Positions 25,576 through 33,792 of a stretch of 64,000 nucleotides of DNA are shown in pieces; position 1 is the first letter of the stretch, and each line of letters begins with the position of its first letter. The stretch spans positions 5,996,001-6,060,000 of the forward strand of contig NZ_CP069396.1 in NCBI RefSeq assembly GCF_016887565.1. Direction: 5' to 3'. The position numbers and the translations under genes were made by a program. The stretch is from Archangium violaceum (GTDB lineage: Bacteria; Myxococcota; Myxococcia; Myxococcales; Myxococcaceae). The notes beneath the pieces were generated by a model. It saw only the letters and a program-made list of their open reading frames with translations. It searched no databases and was not told where the DNA came from.

Positions 25576-26487
25576 ATGAATGCGATTGCACCCGCGGTGG
25601 AGGCGCCTCGCCCCACCTTGAAGACGTGGTTGATGGCGGCGCGGCCGAAGACGCTGACGGCGGCGCTGGTGCCGGTGATGGTGGGGACGGCGCTGGCGTA
25701 CGGGCTGGGCGTGAGCCGCTGGCTGCCGGCGTTGGCGGCGCTGGTGGGCGCGATGCTCATCCAGATCGGCACCAACCTGACGAACGACTATTACGACTTC
25801 AAGAAGGGAGCGGACACGGAGGAGCGGCTGGGGCCGAAGCGGGTGACGCAGAGCGGGCTGATCGCGCCGGGGACGGTGCTGGCGAGCGCGCTGCTGTGCT
25901 TCGGGCTGGCGGTGGTGACGGGCATCTACCTGGTGGTGGTGGGAGGCTGGCCGATCGTGGCGATCGGGCTGGCGTCGGTGCTGGCGGGGTACGCGTACAC
26001 GGGAGGACCGTTCCCACTGGCGTACAACGGGTTGGGAGACGTGTTCGTCTTCGTGTTCTTCGGGCTGGTGGCGGTGCCGGGGACGTTCTACGTGCAGGCG
26101 CTGGCGGTGAGCCCGGCGGCGTGGTGGGCGGCGATTCCGGTGGGGGCGATCGGCACGGCGCTGCTGGTGGTGAACAACCTGCGGGACGAGACGACGGACA
26201 CGAAGGCGGGCAAGCGGACGCTGGTGGTGCGGCTGGGCTCGACGGCGGGCAAGACCGAGTACGTGGTGCTGCTGATCGCGGCCTACGCGACGCCGCTGGC
26301 GATGTGGGGCCTGGGATTGGCGAGCCCGTGGGTGCTGCTGGCGCTGTTGAGCGCGCCGGTGGCGGTGGCGCCGTTGAAGCTGGTGCTGGGGGCGAAGGGG
26401 GCGGCGCTGAACCCGGCGCTGGGAGGGACGGCGAGAGTGCAACTGGTATTCGGGGTGCTGTTCTCGGTGGGGCTGCTGCTGAGGTGA
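25576..26487 (+). CDS. menA: 1,4-dihydroxy-2-naphthoate polyprenyltransferase
   Basis: A 303-residue integral membrane prenyltransferase of the UbiA superfamily, attaching the isoprenoid chain to DHNA. It has eight or nine predicted hydrophobic segments. The first Asp-rich motif is NLTNDYYDFKKGADT and the second NNLRDETTDTKAGKRTL, both facing the cytoplasm and binding Mg-diphosphate. Located 21 nt after menH and 4 nt before menC. Confidence 0.95.
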   Translation: MNAIAPAVEAPRPTLKTWLMAARPKTLTAALVPVMVGTALAYGLGVSRWLPALAALVGAMLIQIGTNLTNDYYDFKKGADTEERLGPKRVTQSGLIAPGTVLASALLCFGLAVVTGIYLVVVGGWPIVAIGLASVLAGYAYTGGPFPLAYNGLGDVFVFVFFGLVAVPGTFYVQALAVSPAAWWAAIPVGAIGTALLVVNNLRDETTDTKAGKRTLVVRLGSTAGKTEYVVLLIAAYATPLAMWGLGLASPWVLLALLSAPVAVAPLKLVLGAKGAALNPALGGTARVQLVFGVLFSVGLLLR

Positions 26488-26491
26488 GCCG

Positions 26492-27622
26492 ATGCGCATC
26501 ACGGAGGCATCCATCCAGCCGTTGAGGCTGGAGATGGTGCACCCGCTGAAGACGGCGAGTGGCACGTACGAAGCGCGAGAAGGCTTCGTGGTGCGGCTGA
26601 CGGACGAGGAGGGTCGGGTCGGGCAGGGCGAGGCGATGCCGTTGAAGGAGTTCGGCACGGAATCGGCGAGCGAGTGCGAGCAAGCCCTCGAGGAGTACCT
26701 GTCGAACCTGAGCACCCAGAAAACCACCCCTCTCCCTTCGGGAGAGGGACGGGGTGAGGGTACCGAGTCCACCGGGTTGAACCCGTGTCTGCCCCCTCTC
26801 CCTCTGGGAGAGGGCTGGGGTGAGGGTCTACGCGCGACGCCCGCGGCCAGACACGCGATCGAGCAATCACTCCTGGATCTCCAAGCCCAGCGCCAGGGAA
26901 TCCCGCTGAGCGAACTGCTGAGCCCCAAAGCGCGAGAGGAAGTCCAGGTCAACGCGCTGCTGGGAGCCCAGCTACCGGAACTGCTCGCGGAGGAAGCGAG
27001 ACGAGCGGTAGCGGAGGGCTACACGACGCTGAAGATCAAGGTAGCGGGGCGCCCGGTGAGGGAAGACGAGGCGAGACTCTCCGCGGTGCGGGAAGCGGTT
27101 GGCCCGGCGATCCGCCTGCGAATAGACGCGAACGGTGGCTGGAAGGAATCGGAGGCGATTCTAGCGCTGGAGGCCCTGAGTGGTTACGGGCTCGAACTGT
27201 GCGAGCAGCCGGTGGCGGCGGAAGACGCCGAGGCGCTGTTCCGGCTGAGCAATCACGCTCGATTCCCACTGGCGGCGGACGAGTCGCTGGCATTCCCGGA
27301 GCTCCGCCAGGTGCTCCTGGATCGCCCGGGCACGGTGGGAATCCTGGTGCTCAAGCCGATGGTGCTGGGGGGCCTGTTACCGACCCTGGCGCTGGCGCGA
27401 GAGGCGGCGAGAAGAGGCATGGACGCGTACGTGACGAGCTCACTGGACGGAGTCATCGCCCGAGCGGGAGCGGCGCACCTGGCGGCGGCGCTGCCGTCGG
27501 GGAGGTACGCATCGGGGCTGGGGGTGGGACACCTCTTCAGGAACGAGCCAGACAACCACCCATTCCGCCCGGAGCGGGGTCGCATCGCGATTCCGCGGAG
27601 GCCGGGCCTGGGAGTGAGCTGA
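26492..27622 (+). CDS. menC: o-succinylbenzoate synthase with in-frame repeat insertion
   Basis: A 376-residue enolase-superfamily enzyme dehydrating SHCHC to o-succinylbenzoate. Catalytic features are all visible: TLKIKVAGRP (KxK acid/base), RIDANGGW, CEQPV and AADES (Asp/Glu/Asp metal ligands), and VLKPMVLGG (second Lys). Residues about 76-113 carry two copies of a palindromic DNA repeat read in frame (TPLPSGEGRGEG and PPLPLGEGWGEG), between the N-terminal capping domain and the barrel. The catalytic set is intact, so the enzyme is probably active. The stop overlaps the menE start (TGATG). Confidence 0.92.
   Translation: MRITEASIQPLRLEMVHPLKTASGTYEAREGFVVRLTDEEGRVGQGEAMPLKEFGTESASECEQALEEYLSNLSTQKTTPLPSGEGRGEGTESTGLNPCLPPLPLGEGWGEGLRATPAARHAIEQSLLDLQAQRQGIPLSELLSPKAREEVQVNALLGAQLPELLAEEARRAVAEGYTTLKIKVAGRPVREDEARLSAVREAVGPAIRLRIDANGGWKESEAILALEALSGYGLELCEQPVAAEDAEALFRLSNHARFPLAADESLAFPELRQVLLDRPGTVGILVLKPMVLGGLLPTLALAREAARRGMDAYVTSSLDGVIARAGAAHLAAALPSGRYASGLGVGHLFRNEPDNHPFRPERGRIAIPRRPGLGVS
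26728..26760. repeat. interspersed palindromic repeat, copy 3 (inside menC)
   Basis: Arms CCCTCTCCC (26728-26736) and GGGAGAGGG (26740-26748) with a TTC loop, followed by ACGGGGTGAGGG. Translated in frame in menC as PLPSGEGRGEG. Confidence 0.9.
26794..26826. repeat. interspersed palindromic repeat, copy 4 (inside menC)
   Basis: Arms CCCTCTCCC (26794-26802) and GGGAGAGGG (26806-26814) with a TCT loop, followed by CTGGGGTGAGGG. Same orientation as copy 3, which starts 66 bp earlier; the 66-bp period keeps the frame. Translated as PLPLGEGWGEG. Confidence 0.9.
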
Positions 27623-29061
27623 TGCAGTGGACGTGCCCGATCCGAGTGGGTGCCGAGAGGCATCCGGAGTCGCAGGCGCTCACCTTCGGGGGCCGGAGGT
27701 GGACGTATCGAGAGCTGGACGAGGGGGTGGGCCGGTGGGTGGCCGCGCTCCAGTCACGAGGGGTGAAGGCGGGGGATCGGGTGGGGCTGCTCGCGACAAG
27801 CCACGCGGCGGTGGTGCACCTCTTCTTCGCGCTCGGGAGACTGGGTGGGGTGCTGGCGCCGCTCAACGCGAGGCTCACGCGGGCGGAACTGCAGCCGCTG
27901 GTCGAGGACGTGGCGCCTCGTTTCACACTGGCGCTCGGAGCGCTCGCGGAGCGGCTCCCGGGAGCGGTGCCGCTGGAGTCGTTCGCGGACGCGGCACGGG
28001 CCTCACCGGACAGCACGCCGCTGGAGCCGAATACGCCGCGGGTCATCCTCTTCACGTCGGGGACGACGGGCCGGCCGAAGGGGGCGGTGCTGACGGAGGG
28101 GAACTTCCGGGCGTCGGCGAGGGGCTCGGAGGGGAACCTGGGGGCGCACCCGGGGCCGCGCTGGCTGGGGACGCTGCCGCTCTTCCACGTGGGGGGCCTG
28201 GCGATGCTCACGCGCACGGCGTACGACGGAGGCTGCCTGGTCCTGCGGGAGCGCTTCGAGGCGGAGGACACGAATCGGGCGATCGACGAGGAGGGCGTCA
28301 CCCACGCGAGCTTCGTGGCGACGACACTGGAGCGCGTGTTGGAGGCGCGGAAGGACCGACGCGTGCCCTCCACGTTCCGGCTGGCGCTGATTGGCGGAGG
28401 GCCCGTACCGGCGCCGCTGCTGGCGCGGGCGAGGGCGGCGGGCATCCTGGCGCTGCAGACCTACGGGCTCACGGAGGCCTGCTCACAAGTCACGACGGAG
28501 CATCCGGAGGAATCGGACGGGCGTACGGCGGGCCGGCCGCTGCCGGGGATGGAGGTGCGCATCGTGAGCCCCGAGGGGGAGGCACTGGGCCCGGGGAGGG
28601 AAGGGGACATCGAGGTCCGCGGTCCGACGGTGATGGCGGGCTACCTGAACCGGCCGGAGGCCACGCGCGAGACAGTGCGAGACGGGTGGCTGCGGACGAA
28701 GGACATGGGGATGCTGGACGAGCGGGGACGCCTCACGGTGCTGTCGAGGCGGACGGACCTGATCGTCCGGGGTGGGGAGAACATCTACCCGGCCGAGCTG
28801 GAGGCGGTGCTGGCCTCGCACCCTGCGGTCCAGGAGGCGGCGGTGGTGGGCGTCCCGGACGCGCGCTGGGGCGAGGTGCCAGTGGCCTTCGTGGCGATGC
28901 GGGGTGGGGCCTCGCTGCCGGAGGACCTGGGGGCGTGGTGCCGCGAGTCCCTGGCGGGCTTCAAGGTACCGGCCCGCTTCCTGTCCATCGAGGCGCTGCC
29001 TCGCAACGCCATGGGCAAGTTGGAGCGGACGGTGCTGCGCCAGCGGGCCCTGTCGACCTGA
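27622..29061 (+). CDS. menE: o-succinylbenzoate-CoA ligase
   Basis: A 479-residue adenylate-forming enzyme activating o-succinylbenzoate with ATP and CoA. Landmarks: ILFTSGTTGRPKGAVLTEGNF, LPLFHVGGLAM, ALQTYGLTEACSQVT, GWLRTKDMGMLDERGRLTVL, RRTDLIVRGGENIYPAELEA and the catalytic Lys in PRNAMGKLERT. The ATG at 27622 overlaps the menC stop by one base (TGATG). It is the last gene of the operon. The next enzyme, MenB, is not encoded in this window. Confidence 0.95.
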   Translation: MQWTCPIRVGAERHPESQALTFGGRRWTYRELDEGVGRWVAALQSRGVKAGDRVGLLATSHAAVVHLFFALGRLGGVLAPLNARLTRAELQPLVEDVAPRFTLALGALAERLPGAVPLESFADAARASPDSTPLEPNTPRVILFTSGTTGRPKGAVLTEGNFRASARGSEGNLGAHPGPRWLGTLPLFHVGGLAMLTRTAYDGGCLVLRERFEAEDTNRAIDEEGVTHASFVATTLERVLEARKDRRVPSTFRLALIGGGPVPAPLLARARAAGILALQTYGLTEACSQVTTEHPEESDGRTAGRPLPGMEVRIVSPEGEALGPGREGDIEVRGPTVMAGYLNRPEATRETVRDGWLRTKDMGMLDERGRLTVLSRRTDLIVRGGENIYPAELEAVLASHPAVQEAAVVGVPDARWGEVPVAFVAMRGGASLPEDLGAWCRESLAGFKVPARFLSIEALPRNAMGKLERTVLRQRALST

Positions 29062-29064
29062 GGG

Positions 29065-29514
29065 TCAGGCCACGTCGAGCGCGTCCTCGCTCTCGAGCCA
29101 TTGCCGTGCGGCCTGCTCGTCATCGAAGCGGCGGAGGATGCGGTCCATGCCGCTGGCGCGCGCGACGCGGTTGAGCTGGAGGGTGGCGAGCTCGCTGCCG
29201 ACGAGCTCGGCGATCCGCTTCATGCCCGCCTGCATGGCGGCCTGCTGACCCTGGCGGAGGATCTCCGTGGCCTCGGGCGAGGTGGCGCGGAAGTGGCGCA
29301 GGTCGGCCAGGGACTTCACGACCCGGCCCTGGGCCGCGAGGTCGCGGATGGCCGCCACGGACTGCTCGACGAACTGCCGCATCTCGTCCGGGCGGATGCT
29401 CCCTTCCAGGGTGACTTCCACGATTGCCCGGGACTTGTCGACCTTGACCTGGAACAGGGTGAATCTCTCCTCGACGCAGCCTGGATGACGGGGGCGGCTC
29501 CTACCCCGATTCAC
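29065..29514 (-). CDS. STAS/SpoIIAA-like small protein
   Basis: About 149 residues; no ATG lies near the start of the conserved part. GTG 29514 is used here, though a nearer rare start inside VEERFTLFQVKV cannot be excluded. The pattern AIVEVTLEGSIRPDEMRQF, KSLADLRHFRATSPEA and FDDEQAARQWLESE resembles the SpoIIAA/STAS-like fold, in which the C-terminal D...A..WL helix is typical. Members are often regulatory or lipid-binding. It converges with menE, 3 nt between stops. The role is unknown. Confidence 0.6.
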   Translation of the reverse strand: MNRGRSRPRHPGCVEERFTLFQVKVDKSRAIVEVTLEGSIRPDEMRQFVEQSVAAIRDLAAQGRVVKSLADLRHFRATSPEATEILRQGQQAAMQAGMKRIAELVGSELATLQLNRVARASGMDRILRRFDDEQAARQWLESEDALDVA

Positions 29515-29663
29515 TAGCGTGTGCCAGCGGCGGCCAGTGTGACGGAACGGTGAAACCCGGGGAAGGGCTGGAGGGGGAGGGCAGGCGGGGCTCCCTGGCA
29601 GGTTCTTGGCCCGGGTGGGGGGCTTTCGCCTAGAATCCGCCACCGGCGAGAGAGGTCATCCCC

Positions 29664-30737
29664 CTGGATCAGGCAACGCTCAACAAGCTGCTCACGGTCG
29701 GCGTGCAGAATGGCGCCTCGGACATCCACTTCCGGCCCGGCGATCCCCCCATCTATCGGGTCAACGGGGTGCTGCGGCCACTGAAGATGGAGAAGCTCCA
29801 CCCGGACCACACCAAGCAGGTGGCGCTCCACATCATCCAGGATCCGCTGACGAAGACCCAGGTGGACAGCCTGCAGGAGTACGACACCTCCTACGGCCTG
29901 CCGGGGGTGGCGCGCTTCCGGGTGAACATCTACCGGCAGCGGGGCACGCTGGCCTGCATCCTGCGCATCATCCCGGACGAGATCCCCACCATCGACGGGC
30001 TGGGGCTGCCGCAGGTGCTCAAGACGATCGCCGGCAATGATCGCGGGCTGGTGCTGGTGACGGGGGCCACGGGCTCGGGCAAGAGCTCGACGCTCGCGGC
30101 GATGATCGACCACATCAACCGCACCGAGAACCTGCACATCCTCACCATCGAGGACCCGGTCGAGTTCATCTACAAGAACATGAAGTCCTCCATCTCCCAG
30201 CGGGAGATCGGCCCGGACACGGAGAACTTCGCCATCGCGCTGCGTGCCGCGCTGCGTCAGGACCCGGACGTCATCCTGGTGGGTGAGATGCGCGACACGG
30301 AGACGATCGACATCGCGCTCAAGGCGTCGGAGACGGGCCACCTGGTGCTGTCCACGGTGCACACGACGGACGCGTCGCGGACCATCAACCGCCTGGTGTC
30401 GGTGTTCCCGGCCGAGGAGCAGTCGATGGTGCGCATGCGCCTGGCCGACAGCCTGCGGGCCACCGTCTCACAGCGGCTGCTGCCCAAGGCGGACGGCAAG
30501 GGGCGCACGGTGGCGCTGGAGATCATGGTCCAGACCAAGTCGGTGGAGCAGTACATCCGCGAGGACCGGACGAGCGAACTCAAGGATGTCATCGAGAAGG
30601 GCCGGGACATGTTCGGCATGCAGTCGTTCGACCAGCACCTGAGCCAGCTCTACCGCCAGGGCATCATCTCCCTGGAGACGGCGCAGAGCGCGGCGACCAA
30701 CCCCGCGGACTTCCAGCGGGCACTCGAGTTCGAGTGA
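29664..30737 (+). CDS. PilT-type twitching ATPase
   Basis: A 357-residue hexameric secretion ATPase of the PilT/PilU branch, which powers pilus retraction at the inner membrane. The PilT N-terminal PAS-like domain begins DQATLNKLLTVGVQNGASDIH. Walker A GATGSGKSST is near residue 133, the Asp box TIEDPVEFIYKNMKSSISQRE follows, then Walker B DVILVGEMRD and the His box HLVLSTVHTTDASRTINRLV. The C-terminal PilT motif AIRNLIRE is replaced by SVEQYIRED, so this is a divergent paralogue. The start is placed at CTG 29664 after GAGAGAGG; GTG 29703 would remove 13 conserved residues. Confidence 0.88.
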   Translation: MDQATLNKLLTVGVQNGASDIHFRPGDPPIYRVNGVLRPLKMEKLHPDHTKQVALHIIQDPLTKTQVDSLQEYDTSYGLPGVARFRVNIYRQRGTLACILRIIPDEIPTIDGLGLPQVLKTIAGNDRGLVLVTGATGSGKSSTLAAMIDHINRTENLHILTIEDPVEFIYKNMKSSISQREIGPDTENFAIALRAALRQDPDVILVGEMRDTETIDIALKASETGHLVLSTVHTTDASRTINRLVSVFPAEEQSMVRMRLADSLRATVSQRLLPKADGKGRTVALEIMVQTKSVEQYIREDRTSELKDVIEKGRDMFGMQSFDQHLSQLYRQGIISLETAQSAATNPADFQRALEFE

Positions 30738-30814
30738 GCGCGCTTCCCCTGGCTGGAGCCACGCGGTGGGGATGCGCTAGGATGTCGGGATTGCCCCTCG
30801 TCCCAGGAGAATGC

Positions 30815-31162
30815 ATGTCCTCCGAGCAGGAGCGGCGCCAGTTCCGGCGCTACCCCTTGCGGCTGCGCGCCATCCTCCGTTCCGGCTCCGAGGAGGTGGA
30901 AGCGGACGTCATCAATGCCTCCGTGGGCGGCTGCCTGTTGAGAACCCACCTGAAGGTGCAGGCCGGCGACGTCATCGAGGTGAGCATCCCGGACCTGCAG
31001 GTCCCCCCGACGTCCATGGTGGTGGTACGCAGTACCCCCACGGATGAGGCGGGCCACCTGGTGGCTACCTGCTTCGAGTCCCCGGTGGCGGACGAGGCCA
31101 CCCTGGCCGGGCATTCGAGCGAGAAACCGACTCCTTCCTCCAAGCCCACGCGACCCAACTAG
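30815..31162 (+). CDS. PilZ-domain protein (candidate c-di-GMP receptor)
   Basis: A 115-residue single PilZ domain. The c-di-GMP-binding signature appears as RRQFRRYPL (RxxxR) followed by DVINASVGGCLL, where the usual DxSxxG is NxSxxG. A beta-barrel pattern follows (VIEVSIPDLQVPPTSMVVVR). The C-terminal 25 residues are Ser/Pro/Thr-rich. The ATG at 30815 is preceded by AGGAGA. It lies 77 nt after the PilT-type gene, which suggests a role in pilus or motility control, although many myxobacterial PilZ proteins do not bind the nucleotide. Confidence 0.85.
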   Translation: MSSEQERRQFRRYPLRLRAILRSGSEEVEADVINASVGGCLLRTHLKVQAGDVIEVSIPDLQVPPTSMVVVRSTPTDEAGHLVATCFESPVADEATLAGHSSEKPTPSSKPTRPN

Positions 31163-31264
31163 GCGCGAGACATGGCATCCGCGAGCGTGGCCGCGGGTTT
31201 GGTGTCTTCGCCGCGATGTGCTGGAATTCCTCCCCCTCTCCCCTCTGTAGGACCCTTCTCGACC

Positions 31265-31861
31265 ATGTGGAACCAAGACAATCTCAAGAACATTGACGTG
31301 TTGGGAGCCAACCTCGAGTGCATCAAGGATGGCTTCGCGGCTTTCACCCTGCTGGCGAGCCGGATCCTCCTGGATGAGCGCCTGGGGGTCGAAGGCAAGG
31401 ACGGGATGGTCACCTTCGAGAAGAACCGCTGGTACTCGCTCAACCAGTTCCTGCGGGCCTTCGAGCGCATCGGCAAGGAGTTTGGCGTCTACACGCTGAA
31501 GCAGGCGGGGATGTCCATTCCCAAGAACGCCGTGTTCCCCCCCACTGTGGTGGATATCGACTCGGGCATCCGGTCGATCGACGTCGCGTACCACATGAAT
31601 CACGGCACCAGGGGCGTGGCCCTGTTCTCGCCGGATACCGGAGAGATGCGCGAGGGCATCGGCCACTATGGCTACGAGCGCATACCGAACAAGAAGCTCA
31701 TCGTGAGCCGGTGCGACGGGCCGTATCCGTGCGCCTTCGACGAAGGCATCCTGACCGCGATGGCGCAGCGCTTCGAGACCTCCGCCACGGTGGTGCACTC
31801 GCCCAACGGATGCCGTTCTCGCGGGGCCGAGAGCTGCGCGTACAACATCACCTGGCGGTAG
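31265..31861 (+). CDS. V4R-like small-molecule-binding protein (uncertain)
   Basis: A 198-residue soluble protein. The C-terminal half (VSRCDGPYPCAFDEGIL, then TAMAQRF...NGCRSRGAESCAYNITW) has the Cys spacing and closing beta-strand seen in V4R (4-vinyl reductase-like)/heme-NO-binding-like folds, which bind small hydrophobic ligands or metal. The N-terminal half is helical with no motif recognised. The ATG at 31265 is chosen from the sharp change from Ser/Arg-rich to ordinary sequence; an in-frame start at 31172 would add 31 unlikely residues. Function unknown. Confidence 0.6.
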   Translation: MWNQDNLKNIDVLGANLECIKDGFAAFTLLASRILLDERLGVEGKDGMVTFEKNRWYSLNQFLRAFERIGKEFGVYTLKQAGMSIPKNAVFPPTVVDIDSGIRSIDVAYHMNHGTRGVALFSPDTGEMREGIGHYGYERIPNKKLIVSRCDGPYPCAFDEGILTAMAQRFETSATVVHSPNGCRSRGAESCAYNITWR

Positions 31862-31872
31862 CGCTCCGGGCG

Positions 31873-32628
31873 CTAGGCGGTGAGGGCCTTCTGCGTCTTC
31901 ACCGTCACGGCGACCTGGACCTTGTTGGTGGTCCGCGCCTTCGAGCTGTTCTGGGCGTAGGCCATCCACTCCTCGAACATGTCGGTGAAGAGCGAGAAGA
32001 CCGCGTCCACCAGCATGAGCGCCTTCTTCTCGTCCTCCGCCGAAAGTTCGATCTCCTCGAGCTTCGCCTCGACGTCCTCGGTGCCCATGGCGTGGCCGCT
32101 CTCCAGATCCTTGTGGAGCTTGCCGAAGTAGGCGAGCTCCTGGCCCGTCGCCTTCTCGTACTCCATCGCCAGATCGCTGAACCGGGTGAACGCCACATCC
32201 CCCGTGGCCTCGATGGCCTCCACGATCGCCATGCGCACGCGCGGGTTGGTGTCCTCGATGAGCCCCATCAATCCGTAGATCGTCTGGCGGGTCTTCTTGC
32301 GGTCCTCCCCCCAGAGCAACCGCAGAGCGCCATTGAGATCCATGCTGGAGTTCAGCTCCAGCGTCCGAAGGTCCTTGAGGTACATGCCCCAGTGGTGATC
32401 GTCCTCGCGGCTGTGGACGTTGATCATCTGCTGCACGGGATCGTCCGAGCCGTCATCGCGCAGGGCGAACTTGTTCACGTCCGAGAAGCCCATCACGAAT
32501 GGCGCCATGCAGGGCACGAAGCTGAACCGCTTGCGGGCGTCGATGTCGCGGTTCTGGATGAAGGTCATCAACTCCGTTGCCGCCAGGGCCCGCTTGTTCT
32601 GCTCGATCCGCTTCATGACTTGCTTCAT
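31873..32628 (-). CDS. heme-oxygenase-like (possible di-iron) protein
   Basis: A 251-residue all-helical protein. Its motif layout resembles the heme-oxygenase-like di-iron oxidase/TenA-like superfamily: VHSREDDHHWGMYLKDL supplies Glu/His ligands, VRMAIVEAIEATGDVAF a second helix, and YFGKLHKDLESGHAMG a third. The C-terminal 70 residues form further helices (EEIELSAEDEKKALMLVDAV). The ATG at 32628 has GGAGATGG upstream. It is the only gene served by the promoter-like element at 32748-32776. The substrate is unknown; members act on amino acids, fatty acids or peptides, so the name is a fold prediction only. Confidence 0.6.
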   Translation of the reverse strand: MKQVMKRIEQNKRALAATELMTFIQNRDIDARKRFSFVPCMAPFVMGFSDVNKFALRDDGSDDPVQQMINVHSREDDHHWGMYLKDLRTLELNSSMDLNGALRLLWGEDRKKTRQTIYGLMGLIEDTNPRVRMAIVEAIEATGDVAFTRFSDLAMEYEKATGQELAYFGKLHKDLESGHAMGTEDVEAKLEEIELSAEDEKKALMLVDAVFSLFTDMFEEWMAYAQNSSKARTTNKVQVAVTVKTQKALTA

Positions 32629-33059
32629 GGCACCATCTCCTTCCGGGTCGTTTTCGACACCGTCACATGGGGGGATGTGAAGTCCGCGAGGGACATCGAC
32701 GCGGGGGCGGGTTCGTGCGGACACCCTGTTTCGCGTCGACATGAGTAGTTCTAGCGGATTTTTCCGCGTGGGTCAAAAAGAAGAAGAGCAAAACTAGTCA
32801 TTTTTGTGCGGAGACCCCGGAAAATTGGTGAGAATTGTGTTCTGTTTCTGCACCTTTCATGACCTTTCGGGGCTTGTGTCCGGGGGTGGTGTCAGTTGTG
32901 ACTCATCTGGTCGAGTTGACCCAGGGGGATGAGCCCGCGAAACGAGGGTGGAGAGCCACGGAGCGTCTTGGGGCCCACGCACAATGCGTCCATTTCGCCA
33001 CGAAAAAGGCGTCGGAAGGCGGCTTCTGGACGGACCGGCCCCTGCAATGAGGGTCTGGG
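32629..33059. other. 431-bp intergenic region with both upstream regions
   Basis: No gene seen. It is locally AT-rich at about 32745-32850, unlike the rest of the window. It holds the leftward promoter at 32748-32776, with a GCGGA/TCCGC inverted repeat inside the spacer, and the upstream region of the deacetylase gene at 33060. The right 150 bp are GC-rich without recognisable signals. Confidence 0.7.
32748..32776 (-). promoter_or_regulatory. sigma70-type promoter for the heme-oxygenase-like gene
   Basis: On the minus strand, -35 TTGACC (32776-32771) and -10 TAGAAC (32753-32748) are separated by exactly 17 bp. The spacer contains the inverted repeat GCGGA-AAAA-TCCGC. The start codon lies about 120 nt downstream. 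Confidence 0.5.
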
Positions 33060-33779
33060 ATGAGCAGGAAGCGTTGGGTGCGTTGGGCGGTCGGGACGCC
33101 GCTCGTGGTGCTGGGGCTGCTGGTGGGGCTGTGGCAGCTCTCGAGGTCGTGGACGTTCCAGCTCTTCGGCGAGCTGCACGCCCGGGTGGAGACCTCCGAG
33201 AAGGTGGTGGCGCTGACGTTCGATGACGGGCCGAGGCCGGGTCAGACGGAGGCCATCCTGGAGCTCCTGAAGCGGCACGGGGTGAGGGCCAGCTTCTTCA
33301 TGGTGGGCCGCAACATCGAGCGCCACCGGGAGCTGGCGGCGAGGGTGCTGGCCGAGGGGCACCAGCTGGGCAACCACTCGTATTCGCACCACCGGCTGAT
33401 CTTCAAATCGCCGTCCTACGTGCGGGAGGAGCTCGACAGGACGGACGCGCTGCTGCGGGGGCTGGGGGTGGAGGGGGAGCTCCTCTTCCGGGCGCCGAAC
33501 GGCAAGAAGCTGGTGGTGCTGCCGTGGCTGCTGTCCCGGAGCGGGCGCAAGCACATCACCTTCGACGTGGTGCCGAGGGACGACGCGGAGCAGGACGTGG
33601 AGCTGCTGACGTCGCGGGTGATGGAGTCGGTGCGGCCGGGCTCCATCATCCTGTTCCACGACGGAGGGCAGGAGAAGCCGGGCACGGTGAAGGCCGTGGA
33701 CATCGTCTTGGGGAGGCTGCGGGAGCAGGGGTACCGCTTCGTGACGGTGTCCGAGCTGCTGGCGCTCGGGGGTAGGTAG
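33060..33779 (+). CDS. polysaccharide deacetylase (NodB/CE4 family)
   Basis: A 239-residue membrane-anchored CE4 enzyme removing N- or O-acetyl groups from cell-wall or capsule glycans. Residues 8-28 form an uncleaved signal anchor (WAVGTPLVVLGLLVGLWQL). CE4 motifs: ALTFDDGPRPGQT (motif 1, Asp base and metal Asp), NHSYSHHRL (motif 2, HxxxH metal ligands), FRAPNGKK (motif 3) and SIILFHDGGQ (motif 5 with the catalytic His). Complete domain. The methyltransferase gene follows after 13 nt and is probably cotranscribed. Confidence 0.93.
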   Translation: MSRKRWVRWAVGTPLVVLGLLVGLWQLSRSWTFQLFGELHARVETSEKVVALTFDDGPRPGQTEAILELLKRHGVRASFFMVGRNIERHRELAARVLAEGHQLGNHSYSHHRLIFKSPSYVREELDRTDALLRGLGVEGELLFRAPNGKKLVVLPWLLSRSGRKHITFDVVPRDDAEQDVELLTSRVMESVRPGSIILFHDGGQEKPGTVKAVDIVLGRLREQGYRFVTVSELLALGGR

Positions 33780-33792
33780 ACTGCCGTCCGTC

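Noticed and set aside
24520-26952. 810-codon open frame antisense to menD-menH-menA-menC
   Set aside because: Spans four men genes; sequence is Arg/Pro/Gln-rich with no recognisable domain.
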